Assembly (NCBI GenBank): GCA_040289295.1
Contig: PSLA01000005.1
Coordinates: forward strand, 34,861-98,860
Source: J051 sp040289295
GTDB taxonomy: Bacteria > Armatimonadota > Fimbriimonadia > Fimbriimonadales > ATM1
Direction of reading: 5' to 3'
DNA length: 64,000 nucleotides
Position 1 is the stretch's first letter; each line of letters opens with the position of its first letter. Below the pieces are notes generated by a model that was not told where the DNA came from, did no database searches, and was given only the letters and a program-made list of their open reading frames with translations. The position numbers and the translations under genes are program-made. Positions 7,287 through 15,445 of this stretch are shown here, piece by piece.

Positions 7287-8606
7287 CTCGGAAAAAGCCC
7301 TTGATGAGGCGACTTGTGACAAACGAATCAGCAGCGCAAGCAAGAAACCAAACGCTCCGCCCGCAGCAGTGAACACCTCGCGCTTCGGAAAGTAGGGCAC
7401 CTCTGGGGCGTACGCGGCGTCGAGTGCTTGAAACGGTTGATACTCCTTCTCGACCGCCAGCCTTGTCAGCATCCACTGCGTCTGAACGATGCCAAGTGCT
7501 CGCTCCGCCATGCGTAGCTCTTGCAGAATCACGGCTTGGTCCACGGCGAGGCGTGCCGACTCAAGAGCACGGTCCCGCATCTGTCGCACCTGTTGCTCCG
7601 CTGTGCGCAACTGACTCTCCAGGGACGCGACGAGCACCGCTTGGTCGAGCGTCGCCGCCAGGCTGCGGTTTTTCGCGGCTTGGGCTATGCGGTCCAACTC
7701 CTCCTCATACGCCTTCCGCGCCGCGTCAAACTGTGCACGGAGCGCCTCGTTCTCAGGCGCACCTTCGGCTACAAGGTCTGCGGCTGCATGGAGGCGCCTG
7801 CGCGCATCAATTACCCGCGCTTCGAGTGCAGCCCCCGCTTCTGAGTAAGCCTCGCCACTGGTTTGCGCGGCGGTGACCACGCCTCGAATCGCCGTTTCGA
7901 GCCCTGCTTGCGCTCCGGCGGTGGCTTGCTCGAGAACGTGGAGAGCTTGCTGGGCCTGAAGGAACACGACGATGGCGTCTTTCCCGCCGGCCGCCGCAAT
8001 CCCCGCGTCGCCTCCCCGTGCCACGCTCTCGGCTAAGCGTGCCGCCAGCGCGTACACATCGCTTCGGTATCGCTCCGTCTGCTGTCGAAGGAACTCCTCA
8101 GAGCGGCCCGCAAACCCTTTGGAAAGGCGCTTGGTCTCTTCGAGGGTGCGATCAAGCAAGAGGCCAAGTGCGCGCTCCGTTCGTTCTCTCCCCTTCCAAC
8201 GCAGGCGCACGACAAGCGCGCCGGTTTCGAGCACCTCGCAATCTATGGCGTCGTTTACGCGTTTCAAGTCGTGGTCGTCAAAACCACGGGGCATCAACTC
8301 GCCGGCGACGAGACGCAGGCTCTCGCGCGAGCGGATTACCGACTGTACCGAGAACGCGTCTGTTCCGAGCGTGGGCAGGAAAAGCAAGCCGCCGAAAATG
8401 AGCGCGCCCTCGCGCGGCTTGAGGAACTCGCCGAGGTTGAGGCGTTGCGTGACCTCGTTCGCCGAGGCTCCGCGGGGGAAGACGAGCGTCGCCTTGGCTT
8501 CGAAGGTCGGCGGATACAGGGTGGCGAACAGGAGTGCGCAAGCCGCCAGAACGCCGGCGTATGCCACATAACCGAGCGGCCGTTCAAGACGCAGAAGCGA
8601 TCCCAT
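7284..8606 (-). CDS. Wzz-type polysaccharide co-polymerase / chain-length determinant
   Basis: The 440-residue product has the Wzz architecture: an N-terminal membrane helix (about residues 11-30), the typical YPPTFEAKATLVFP strand just after it, a long periplasmic region dominated by alanine-rich coiled coil (about 160-385), and a C-terminal membrane helix (about 410-430) preceded by the proline-bearing APEVPYFPKREV. Such proteins set the chain length of O-antigen or exopolysaccharide together with a Wzy polymerase. No Wzy, Wzx or glycosyltransferase gene is adjacent, and no tyrosine-kinase domain is attached. Start context: ATG at 8606 without a clear Shine-Dalgarno sequence. Confidence 0.75.
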   Translation of the reverse strand: MGSLLRLERPLGYVAYAGVLAACALLFATLYPPTFEAKATLVFPRGASANEVTQRLNLGEFLKPREGALIFGGLLFLPTLGTDAFSVQSVIRSRESLRLVAGELMPRGFDDHDLKRVNDAIDCEVLETGALVVRLRWKGRERTERALGLLLDRTLEETKRLSKGFAGRSEEFLRQQTERYRSDVYALAARLAESVARGGDAGIAAAGGKDAIVVFLQAQQALHVLEQATAGAQAGLETAIRGVVTAAQTSGEAYSEAGAALEARVIDARRRLHAAADLVAEGAPENEALRAQFDAARKAYEEELDRIAQAAKNRSLAATLDQAVLVASLESQLRTAEQQVRQMRDRALESARLAVDQAVILQELRMAERALGIVQTQWMLTRLAVEKEYQPFQALDAAYAPEVPYFPKREVFTAAGGAFGFLLALLIRLSQVASSRAFSE

Positions 8607-8915
8607 CCGAGATTAAGGACGAGCCGCAAGGCCGTACCTTTTCGAGCAAGTACATGCTCTGGTCGCACGCTACGCCCACCAGACGGGCACTCTGTACAGC
8701 AAGTTGTGAAGGATGGCGTGGCGCCATCACTCACACGACACCTCGGCTGATTACGGAAAGATCAGCGGCTGCAAGTCGGGTGGCATGGGAGAGGGACGCG
8801 AGGGGTCGGCCAACCCAAAGCGCTCATGCGTGAAACGCGCACACAAACCCGTTTACCCATGCGCAGCGAGGGTGGCGTCGCCGCCACTTCCCTTTGAGGG
8901 ATACAATGCGCAGTC
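8607..8915. other. Intergenic region of about 309 bases between wzz-like gene and plsC
   Basis: No open frame here looks like a protein. It contains one perfect 7-bp hairpin (GATGGCG-TGG-CGCCATC, 8712-8728) whose outer GTGA/TCAC arms can also pair, and a putative promoter element at 8902-8907. The hairpin has no T-run after it, so it is not a standard terminator. Confidence 0.4.
8902..8907 (+). promoter_or_regulatory. Putative -10 element (TACAAT), leaderless type
   Basis: The hexamer ends 8 bases before the plsC ATG at 8916, with no Shine-Dalgarno sequence between. Confidence 0.5.
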
Positions 8916-9554
8916 ATGTACCGGTGGGTCCTTTATCCACTGGGGAAGTTGGTCCTCGCGGTCTTCTTCTTGCTTTTTGGGCCTGTTCGGGTGCGTGGTC
9001 GCAGCTTGGTACCTCGGCAAGGGGGGTTGCTGGTGGTGGCGAATCATCTAAGCGACGTTGACCCGCCGCTCGTCGGGTACGCGTTGCCGCGTCCTGCCTG
9101 GTTCATGGCGAAGTCGGAGTTGTTCTCAATACCGATTCTCGGGAAGGTGATCCGCGCGTTTCGGGCGTTTCCTGTTGAGCGAGGGCGACCAGACCGGGGC
9201 GCCATCCGCCGCGCGATCGAACTGCTGCGCGCAGGGGAGTGCGTGGTCGTGTTCCCCGAAGGTCAAATCAGCGAGGACGGACGCCTGCAGCCAGCCCTCG
9301 CCGGTGCGGCGATCATCTGGAAACAAGCACAAGTTACGTGCGTGGTTTGCGGCATCGTTGGGTCACAACGCATCGTGCCGTTTCGCGCGATCATTCCTCG
9401 ACCTGCGTTAGGCGGCGTGTCGGTGCGATTCGGCGAGCCGATACCCTGGGAGCGAGCACACGACATCGAGACGTTCGGCGAGTGGTTCACGCGTGAAGCG
9501 CAAAGGCTGACTGGGCTGCCAGTGCGGAAAGACGCCGAGGGGAGCGTGCAGTGA
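8916..9554 (+). CDS. plsC: 1-acyl-sn-glycerol-3-phosphate acyltransferase
   Basis: PlsC acylates lysophosphatidic acid to phosphatidic acid at the inner membrane. The 212-residue product has an N-terminal hydrophobic anchor (residues 5-22), the catalytic NHLSDVD (NHx4D) motif at about residue 43, FPVERGRPD and the FPEGQISEDG substrate-binding block. The third block is degenerate. The gene starts a three-gene run: its TGA overlaps the GTG of the next gene (GTGA, 9551-9554), implying translational coupling to the DUF6785-like membrane protein and the CPBP protease. Confidence 0.85.
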   Translation: MYRWVLYPLGKLVLAVFFLLFGPVRVRGRSLVPRQGGLLVVANHLSDVDPPLVGYALPRPAWFMAKSELFSIPILGKVIRAFRAFPVERGRPDRGAIRRAIELLRAGECVVVFPEGQISEDGRLQPALAGAAIIWKQAQVTCVVCGIVGSQRIVPFRAIIPRPALGGVSVRFGEPIPWERAHDIETFGEWFTREAQRLTGLPVRKDAEGSVQ

Positions 9555-11488
9555 GACGACTTGAAGAGCAAGCACGCATCCTTCCTCGTGGCCGGGCGCT
9601 GATCTGGGGAGTACTGCTCGCCGTTCCCGTCTGCTTTTGGAACGCATGGCAGCCGACGGGAACCATTTACTCGCTCATCTTCTCGACGATGGCGGCGTTG
9701 ATCGTGCTCGTGTTCGTCAATCGCGCCCTCCATCGCTTCGCGCCGTGTCTGGCTTTTACCACTGGCGAGATGGTCGTCATCTATGCATTTGTGAGCGTCG
9801 CCTCGGCGGTAAGCGGCGAATGGACGTTTCTGAACATGCAGTACGTGCATGTTTTCGCGGGCTATCCCAACCTCGATCCGAAGTACGAAGGCGTGTTCCT
9901 GCGGCACCTTCCAGAGACGTTCTACTTTAAGGACAGCGCCGACCTGCGCGACTTCATCGCCGGCGGGCGCGGCTACTTGTACTTTTTGACACGCATGGAT
10001 CTGTGGCTGCCGAAGCTGCTTGCATGGACGACACTCTATACACTCATCACAGTCGGCTTGCTTTGCATCAACTCTCTGATGAGGGACGCCTGGCTGCGCA
10101 AGGAACGCCTCTCTTTTCCCATCATACAGTTTCCTGTCGCGATGATCGAGCAAAACGCGAACGGGCCAATGTGGAGAAGCCGCGTGATGTGGGCGTTCTT
10201 CATCGCCATGTTCGCGATAGACATGTTGAACGGATTTCACTATCTCTATCCGAATCTGCCTTCTTTGCCGCTCAAGGAGTACGTTGACCTTCGCTATGCG
10301 CTCCCCGAGCGTCCGTGGTTGGCGATGGGCTACACGCCCATCGCCATCTATCCGTTTTTGATGGCGCTGGCGATCCTGGTGCCCGCCGACCTGCTGTTCT
10401 CCGTTGTGTTTTTCTTCATTGCGCGAAAGGCGGTGCTCGTCATACTATCGTACTACGGGTATGAAGGAGGGTCTTTTGCCGGCGGCTTCCTAACTCCCGA
10501 GGCGCCGTACTTCACCGAGCAGACGTGGGGGGCGCTCATCGGCTTGTTCGTCACGGCGATGTGGCTGTCGCGCAATCACTTGAAAGCGGTGTGGCGCGCA
10601 GTCCTCTCCGGGGCGCCTGCGGAGGACGGCGGCATCAGCCACCGTGCCGCAGCGACGCTCCTCATCGTTTGCGTCGCCGGGGTCGTCGGCGTGTTGGTCT
10701 ATGCCGGGTTGAACCCACTGCTCGCAGTGCCCTACTTCTGCGCGTTCCTCGGATTCTCCGTCGTCGTTACGAGGATACGAGCGCAGTTGGGTCCGCCGAC
10801 ACACGAGTTCGCGTTTCTGGGACCAAACCAATTGCTGTTTAACTTATACGGCACGCGCACGCTGAGCGAACGGACGGCGGCGTTCCTCGGCACAGTGTTC
10901 CTCGGTATCAACCGGCTGTCCCGCTCGCATCCAATGCCGGTTCAGCTGGAGGCAATGAAGATGTCAGAGCAGCATCGCGTGCGCCAGGGTTTCCTATTCG
11001 GGTGGATGGCTGCTGCGCTTGTGTTCGGTTTGTTCTTGGGCAGCATGTGGATGGTGCAGCGAGGCTATGTCCGCGGAGCCGAGCCGGGATGGAACGACCC
11101 AAGCGCCGTCGTTGCTGCGGTCGTGGACAACCGACACGGGCCGAGTTGGAAGGGAATGGCTGCGGTCGGTCTCGGCTTCAGCGTCGTTGCGGTGCTCGAC
11201 GCGATTCGGTTCCGGGTCCCGGGTTTCTGGCTGCATCCTGTCGGCTATGCGCTCAGTATGAACTTCGGTGTAGACTATTACTGGTTTGGGCTGATCCTCG
11301 CTCTGCTCGTCAAGGTTGTTGTTCAGCGGTACTATGGGCTGAGCGGCTTCCGCCACTTGCGGTACGCGGCGTTCGGTGTGCTGCTGGGCGAGTTCTCCGC
11401 GGAAGGCATTTGGGCGGCTTATGCGATGATAACGAGACAGAGTACATACACCATCGGTTTCAACGAGCGGGGATTGGGGATCCAGTGA
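9551..11488 (+). CDS. Large multi-pass membrane protein, DUF6785-like
   Basis: The 645-residue product has about 14 hydrophobic segments spread over its length and no recognisable catalytic motif. The pattern (an early FTTGEMVVIYAFVSVAS helix, an extracytoplasmic loop with PETFYFKD, then LRKERLSFPIIQFPVAMIE, and a late RQSTYTIGFNERG-like tail) resembles the DUF6785 family of Armatimonadota and Planctomycetota, which may be transporter-like. The family name is from memory of its general pattern. It starts with GTG overlapping the plsC stop and ends with a GTGA overlap to the CPBP gene, so the three are probably one translationally coupled unit. Confidence 0.6.
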   Translation: MRRLEEQARILPRGRALIWGVLLAVPVCFWNAWQPTGTIYSLIFSTMAALIVLVFVNRALHRFAPCLAFTTGEMVVIYAFVSVASAVSGEWTFLNMQYVHVFAGYPNLDPKYEGVFLRHLPETFYFKDSADLRDFIAGGRGYLYFLTRMDLWLPKLLAWTTLYTLITVGLLCINSLMRDAWLRKERLSFPIIQFPVAMIEQNANGPMWRSRVMWAFFIAMFAIDMLNGFHYLYPNLPSLPLKEYVDLRYALPERPWLAMGYTPIAIYPFLMALAILVPADLLFSVVFFFIARKAVLVILSYYGYEGGSFAGGFLTPEAPYFTEQTWGALIGLFVTAMWLSRNHLKAVWRAVLSGAPAEDGGISHRAAATLLIVCVAGVVGVLVYAGLNPLLAVPYFCAFLGFSVVVTRIRAQLGPPTHEFAFLGPNQLLFNLYGTRTLSERTAAFLGTVFLGINRLSRSHPMPVQLEAMKMSEQHRVRQGFLFGWMAAALVFGLFLGSMWMVQRGYVRGAEPGWNDPSAVVAAVVDNRHGPSWKGMAAVGLGFSVVAVLDAIRFRVPGFWLHPVGYALSMNFGVDYYWFGLILALLVKVVVQRYYGLSGFRHLRYAAFGVLLGEFSAEGIWAAYAMITRQSTYTIGFNERGLGIQ

Positions 11489-12921
11489 CCGAGTTTCTGC
11501 AACCACAGATGCCAGCCGAACCGACGCCTCCTCCCACGCCGTCGAAAGGCATGCCTATCGTTTGGCTGGGCGTCGCCTTCGGTGTCCTGTTCATGGCGAC
11601 GCTGTCAACGCTCAGCATCCTCGTGCCGGAAGGACTTACCACCGACCGAGCGAATCTGGATCGAGAACTCAAGCTACTTGAAGCTGACTACTCACTCGCG
11701 TTGGTCAGAGAGGGCGGCTCAGCGGAGAAGGCGGCACGGCGCATCCTTCCTGAGGCCCGCAAGAGACTGGCAAGCGTCCGACTCAAGACCGAAGGCGCAA
11801 AGTACGTTCGGGACCGAGCACTCTTAATCCTGGAGATAGTCGCCAATCCGAACCAAAGGCATCCCGTCGATGGCCTGACCGACCCGACCGACGACATTTC
11901 CAATCGCGACAAGCGCTCCAATGTGAAGAACAGCCGACAGCGGCTCAACAACGCGTTGCGCGCGCTCGCCTCCGGCGCAACGGGCAAAACCTTGGAGCAG
12001 GCTGCGCAAGCGCTGAAGGAGGAGGCGGGTCAATCGTGGCCCCTCACCCTCGCCTTAGAGGAAGCGCGCAGGCGTTTGGGCAGCGAGAAGGAGATGTTGC
12101 CGACACCTCTCGCATTTCTGATTGTCGGGATGCTCGGCATGGGAACGCTGGCGTGGATCGCGTACATCGCGTTACGGCTGAGCGGCAGCCTGCGGCCTGC
12201 GGGCGCGCCGATTCGGGAATATGCAGTTGCGCCAGAGCTAGTGGGCGACTCACTTGGCCTGCGATTCTTCGTTTTCCTGGTCGTTTACACGGTTGTGCCG
12301 TTGCTATTGATGCAGGCGATCGGGCCGGTGTTCGACGAGGATCTGCGCGCACGGCTGCTCGTGACGGCACTCGCCGCGCCGGTGGTGTTGGGTGCGGTGT
12401 TCCTGCCGTGGCTGGGCGTGCGGTTACGGCCCAGTCACATCGGCCTCTCCCTGCGCGGCTTCAGCCGAATGGCTCTGTGGGGCGTCGGCGGATGGCTGGC
12501 GAATCTTCCGGTGTTGTTGGTCCTGTTCCCGGTAACGGTGCTCCTCTCCCGGTGGCTACCGTCGTCGTCCCACCCTTTGGGCGAGGAGTTGACTTCGCCG
12601 TGGGGCATAACCGTGAGCCTCGTGGTCGCTGCGGCGATTGCCCCCATCATAGAGGAGGTGGTGTTCCGAGGAGTGCTGTTCCAGGGGTTGGCGCTGCGCG
12701 TCCGAGGCGTTGCGTGGCCGGTGGTTCTTTCGTCTCTCGCCTTCGCCTCGATTCACCCCCAGGGACCCGCGACTTGGCTGGTGCTGGGGTGGATTGGGGC
12801 TATGGGGTGTCTCTTGGTTCACCAAACGGGGAGCCTGATTCCGGCGATCGTTATGCACGCCCTGCACAACTTCACGATCATCATGCTTACGGTGTACCTT
12901 GAGAACCCAATTGGACTATAA
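11485..12921 (+). CDS. CPBP-family intramembrane glutamic-type protease
   Basis: The frame is open further upstream, but the GTG at 11485 overlaps the previous stop (GTGA) and gives a 478-residue protein. After an N-terminal membrane helix (about 20-45) comes a roughly 170-residue soluble helical region, then several membrane helices. The CPBP/Abi motifs are IIEEVVFRGVLFQGL (Glu390-Glu391, Arg394), FASIHPQ (His424) and MHALHNF (His458), in the expected order. Relatives process membrane substrates or act in bacteriocin self-immunity. The soluble N-terminal domain is larger than usual. The TATAAT of efp lies across its stop codon. Confidence 0.85.
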   Translation: MTEFLQPQMPAEPTPPPTPSKGMPIVWLGVAFGVLFMATLSTLSILVPEGLTTDRANLDRELKLLEADYSLALVREGGSAEKAARRILPEARKRLASVRLKTEGAKYVRDRALLILEIVANPNQRHPVDGLTDPTDDISNRDKRSNVKNSRQRLNNALRALASGATGKTLEQAAQALKEEAGQSWPLTLALEEARRRLGSEKEMLPTPLAFLIVGMLGMGTLAWIAYIALRLSGSLRPAGAPIREYAVAPELVGDSLGLRFFVFLVVYTVVPLLLMQAIGPVFDEDLRARLLVTALAAPVVLGAVFLPWLGVRLRPSHIGLSLRGFSRMALWGVGGWLANLPVLLVLFPVTVLLSRWLPSSSHPLGEELTSPWGITVSLVVAAAIAPIIEEVVFRGVLFQGLALRVRGVAWPVVLSSLAFASIHPQGPATWLVLGWIGAMGCLLVHQTGSLIPAIVMHALHNFTIIMLTVYLENPIGL

Positions 12922-12922
12922 T
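12917..12922 (+). promoter_or_regulatory. Putative -10 element (TATAAT) of the efp-acc operon
   Basis: This is a perfect consensus hexamer overlapping the stop codon of the CPBP gene, 18 bases before the efp GTG. A good Shine-Dalgarno GGAG follows at 12931-12934. I see no convincing -35 at 17 bases spacing. Confidence 0.45.
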
Positions 12923-12940
12923 TCGCCTCAGGAGACGCCT

Positions 12941-13513
12941 GTGGCCACGGACACCAGCGACTTTCGAAACGGATTGCACATCTACTTGGACGGCGAGGTC
13001 TACAGCATCGTCGAGTTTCAACACGTCAAGCCCGGCAAGGGAGGCGCCTTTGTGCGCACCAAGCTGAGAAAACTTGGCACCGGGCAGAACTTAGAGAAGA
13101 CTTTCCGTGCCGGTGAACGCGTTGAGACCGCGTTCGTCGAGCGAAAGCGATTCCAATTCCTGTACCAGACCGGGGATGAGATCGTTTGCATGGATCCGGA
13201 AGACTTCGACCAGCACTCGTTCAATGCGGCACTCCTCGGGTCTGGCCAGAAGTATTTGAGTGAAGGTATGGACTTGACCGCGATCATCGTGGATGGCAAG
13301 GTGCTTTCGCTTGAGGTGCCTGCGTTCGTGGAGCTTCGGGTGGAGCAGACGGACCCGGGCTTCAAAGGGGACACTGTGAGCGGCGGCTCCAAGCCCGCGG
13401 TTCTGGAGGGAGGCGCGCAGGTGAACGTACCGTTCCACATCAATGTCGGAGACATCGTAAAAGTGGATACACGAACGGACACGTACCTTGAACGCGTCAA
13501 AGCGTCTGATTAG
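12941..13513 (+). CDS. efp: Translation elongation factor P
   Basis: EF-P relieves ribosome stalling at polyproline. The frame starts earlier, but the GTG at 12941 has AGGAG six bases before it and gives 190 residues, the usual length (185-190). The domain I loop reads VKPGKGGAFVRTKL, with Lys at the tip, the residue modified by EpmA or other enzymes in many bacteria. The three beta-barrel domains follow, ending with NVGDIVKVDTRTDTYLERV. It leads a run efp - membrane protein - accB-like - prepilin-like - accC - nusB/folD whose order resembles efp-accB-accC-nusB-folD of Firmicutes. Confidence 0.95.
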   Translation: MATDTSDFRNGLHIYLDGEVYSIVEFQHVKPGKGGAFVRTKLRKLGTGQNLEKTFRAGERVETAFVERKRFQFLYQTGDEIVCMDPEDFDQHSFNAALLGSGQKYLSEGMDLTAIIVDGKVLSLEVPAFVELRVEQTDPGFKGDTVSGGSKPAVLEGGAQVNVPFHINVGDIVKVDTRTDTYLERVKASD

Positions 13514-13515
13514 AG

Positions 13516-14637
13516 ATGGCACAGAAACAACCCGAGAAACCACCCCCCGCGCCCATCTACCGGTCGCCGGCTGAAGACTGGGTTTCCGCGGCTTTGGAGT
13601 GGGCAGGCGGGAAACTGCTAACCCTCGGAATCGCGGGCACCCTCGTATGTGCCGTTGCTCTCATCTACTACGCAATGCGCTTCGGCCAGATCTCGATTCC
13701 GAGCGTAGAAGATGCGACGCGCTTCGGCGGCATCATCTCGCAGTTCGGCACGTACCTCACCATCTCGCTTCTGGTTTTCGGTGTCGGGATGGCGATCGCA
13801 TTCTGGGGAGACATCGCGTTGGGAGCGGTGCTTTTCTTAGTTTCCCTGCTGTTCTTCTTTGCCCCGCAGTGGGCGCCGGTCGTCGGGTTTGTGTCGGAAT
13901 CGCCCAACGACCTTTCCCGCGCAGCGATCGACCAGTTGGGGCGAGGGGGAATGTATCTTGGTGTTGTGGCGATGGTGCTGCAAGCCGTAGACGCCTTCAT
14001 CCGGCTTCGGAATCGCGCCATTTACGGCGCCCGCCACGACCTGATGAAGTACGGCAAGGGCATCAAGGAGGACAGCGACTACCGGAACGTCTTCATGGGC
14101 AAGTGCTGGCAGCTACCGTTCTGCCGAAAGTTCGTCCGCGAAAGGTGCCCCATCTACCACTCCCGTCGAACCTGCTGGAGGGAGCGCGTCGGCTGTATGT
14201 GCGAAGAGCAGGTGATCCGAGATGCAATGGAGGGCAAGACTATTCCGCGCGACGCGGTTGCGGCGGCGAAGTTTATTCCTTACAACCGGCGCCTGACACC
14301 CGCGCAGAAGGCAGAGCGTTGCAGACAATGCGTCATCTACAATGAACATCAACGGCATAAGTACCGCTTGGCGGTTCCGCTCACGTTCGTATTCGTTGGT
14401 GGCCTGTATGCTTTGCTGCACGAGCAGTTGTTGCGCGGCACGCACGAGGTGATGCGCAGCTTTGACACGGCTATGGCCAACATCACCGTCAAGTCGGCTA
14501 TTGACACGGGGCAGCGCGGCACCATCGGCGTCACGCCCGGAATCCTGGAGGAGTTCGTACTTGTCGCCGTCGTGCTGTTTGCCTTCTCGCAACTTATGCG
14601 GTTCGTAGAGTTTGCCATCTTCAAGCTAAAGATATAG
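13516..14637 (+). CDS. Cysteine-rich multi-pass membrane protein, unknown function
   Basis: The 373-residue product has four hydrophobic helices in its first half (about 34-165) and two in its last quarter (about 283-302 and 340-365). Between them is a soluble, strongly basic loop with a dense cysteine pattern: GKCWQLPFCRKFVRERC, then HSRRTCWRERVGCMC, and later ERCRQC. Eight cysteines in about 90 residues suggest bound metal or an iron-sulphur cluster. I do not recognise the family. It starts 2 bases after the efp stop and is followed 3 bases later by the accB-like gene, so it is part of the operon. Confidence 0.65.
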   Translation: MAQKQPEKPPPAPIYRSPAEDWVSAALEWAGGKLLTLGIAGTLVCAVALIYYAMRFGQISIPSVEDATRFGGIISQFGTYLTISLLVFGVGMAIAFWGDIALGAVLFLVSLLFFFAPQWAPVVGFVSESPNDLSRAAIDQLGRGGMYLGVVAMVLQAVDAFIRLRNRAIYGARHDLMKYGKGIKEDSDYRNVFMGKCWQLPFCRKFVRERCPIYHSRRTCWRERVGCMCEEQVIRDAMEGKTIPRDAVAAAKFIPYNRRLTPAQKAERCRQCVIYNEHQRHKYRLAVPLTFVFVGGLYALLHEQLLRGTHEVMRSFDTAMANITVKSAIDTGQRGTIGVTPGILEEFVLVAVVLFAFSQLMRFVEFAIFKLKI

Positions 14638-14640
14638 CAT

Positions 14641-15045
14641 ATGCCCGACGAAAAAGAGATCGAAGCACTCATCAATTTAGCCAAGGAGTACAAACTGACG
14701 CGGCTGTTGGTCGCAGACGAGGACTTCTCGGTCGACATTGCTTTGCCGCCGAGCGGAGAGCGAACACCACAGGCAGAGACTCTCGCCGAACAGCCCCAGG
14801 TGCCGTCCAGCGCAGCCTTGGAAGTGAAGGCTGCAGTCGTCGGCTACTTCCGGAACCCTACCGACAGCCTGCGCGTCGGCGCAATCGTGGACGAGGAGAC
14901 GCTCCTTGGTGAAATCGAAACTCTCGGCCTCTCCAATCCCGTTACTGCGCCTGCTCGCGGGCGCGTGCGTGACGTCGTCATTCAGGAAGGACAGCCGGTT
15001 CAGTACGGGCAGGTGATTGCCGTTCTCGAGGAGGTAGGCGATTGA
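14641..15045 (+). CDS. AccB-like biotin/lipoyl-fold protein lacking the biotinyl lysine
   Basis: The 134-residue product has BCCP architecture: an N-terminal helix and strand (IEALINLAKEYKLTRLLVAD), a linker rich in Pro and Gln, and a C-terminal biotinyl fold from about residue 60 (AAVVGYFRNP, then GRVRDVVIQEGQPVQYGQ). Where BCCP has the EAMKM hairpin, this protein has IETLGLSNPV, so the lysine that carries biotin is replaced by Gly. It cannot carry biotin at the usual site. It sits two genes before accC. Plant BADC proteins are non-biotinylated BCCP homologues that regulate acetyl-CoA carboxylase, and a similar structural or regulatory role is possible. A true accB should exist elsewhere. 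Confidence 0.8.
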   Translation: MPDEKEIEALINLAKEYKLTRLLVADEDFSVDIALPPSGERTPQAETLAEQPQVPSSAALEVKAAVVGYFRNPTDSLRVGAIVDEETLLGEIETLGLSNPVTAPARGRVRDVVIQEGQPVQYGQVIAVLEEVGD

Positions 15046-15443
15046 ATCGCTGCTTGCAAGCATTCTCCCTCGTCGAAATCCTTGTGGTTATCGTCATCAT
15101 CGCCTTGCTCGCCTCCATGCTGTACGTCGGGTTCGGCTCGCGTTCACTTCCGATCAGCCCCGATGATCCGGGTCAATCAGGACGGCAAGACGGCTACGGC
15201 ACTACAACGGTGGGAGGAGCAGTCGCACGTGCTAAAGATGAGCAATGCAGGCAACAGATAACTCAGTTGCGACAGATGATTGAAATGCAAACGACGAACG
15301 ACGACAGCCCGCCGTTGTCGCTCGATGATGTCGGCTCGCTGCCCGCAACATTCCAGCGCTGCCCCATTGGCGGGGAGAACTACGCCTACGACCCCTCGTC
15401 CGGACGGGTAACCTGCCCGCACCCCGGCCACGAGGGGTTCTGA
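15042..15443 (+). CDS. Prepilin-type N-terminal methylation protein
   Basis: The 133-residue product begins with a short basic leader and then AFSLVEILVVIVIIALLASM, the class III signal of type IV pilins and type II secretion pseudopilins. The position before the cleavage Phe is Ala rather than the usual Gly, while Glu5 is retained. The rest is polar, with three cysteines and a PIGGENYAYDPSSGRVTC segment like the C-terminal part of minor pseudopilins. It starts with TTG overlapping the accB-like stop (TTGA), and accC begins 2 bases after it. A pilin between accB and accC is an unusual neighbour. Confidence 0.75.
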   Translation: MNRCLQAFSLVEILVVIVIIALLASMLYVGFGSRSLPISPDDPGQSGRQDGYGTTTVGGAVARAKDEQCRQQITQLRQMIEMQTTNDDSPPLSLDDVGSLPATFQRCPIGGENYAYDPSSGRVTCPHPGHEGF

Positions 15444-15445
15444 CA

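Noticed and set aside
8712..8728. Rho-independent terminator
   Set aside because: The perfect hairpin is not followed by a T-run on either strand.
11002..11484. N-terminal extension of the CPBP protease
   Set aside because: This part overlaps the DUF6785-like gene in another frame. The GTG at 11485 with a GTGA overlap is the sensible start.
12036..12902. 288-residue frame within the CPBP gene
   Set aside because: Out-of-frame shadow with Arg/Gly-rich translation.
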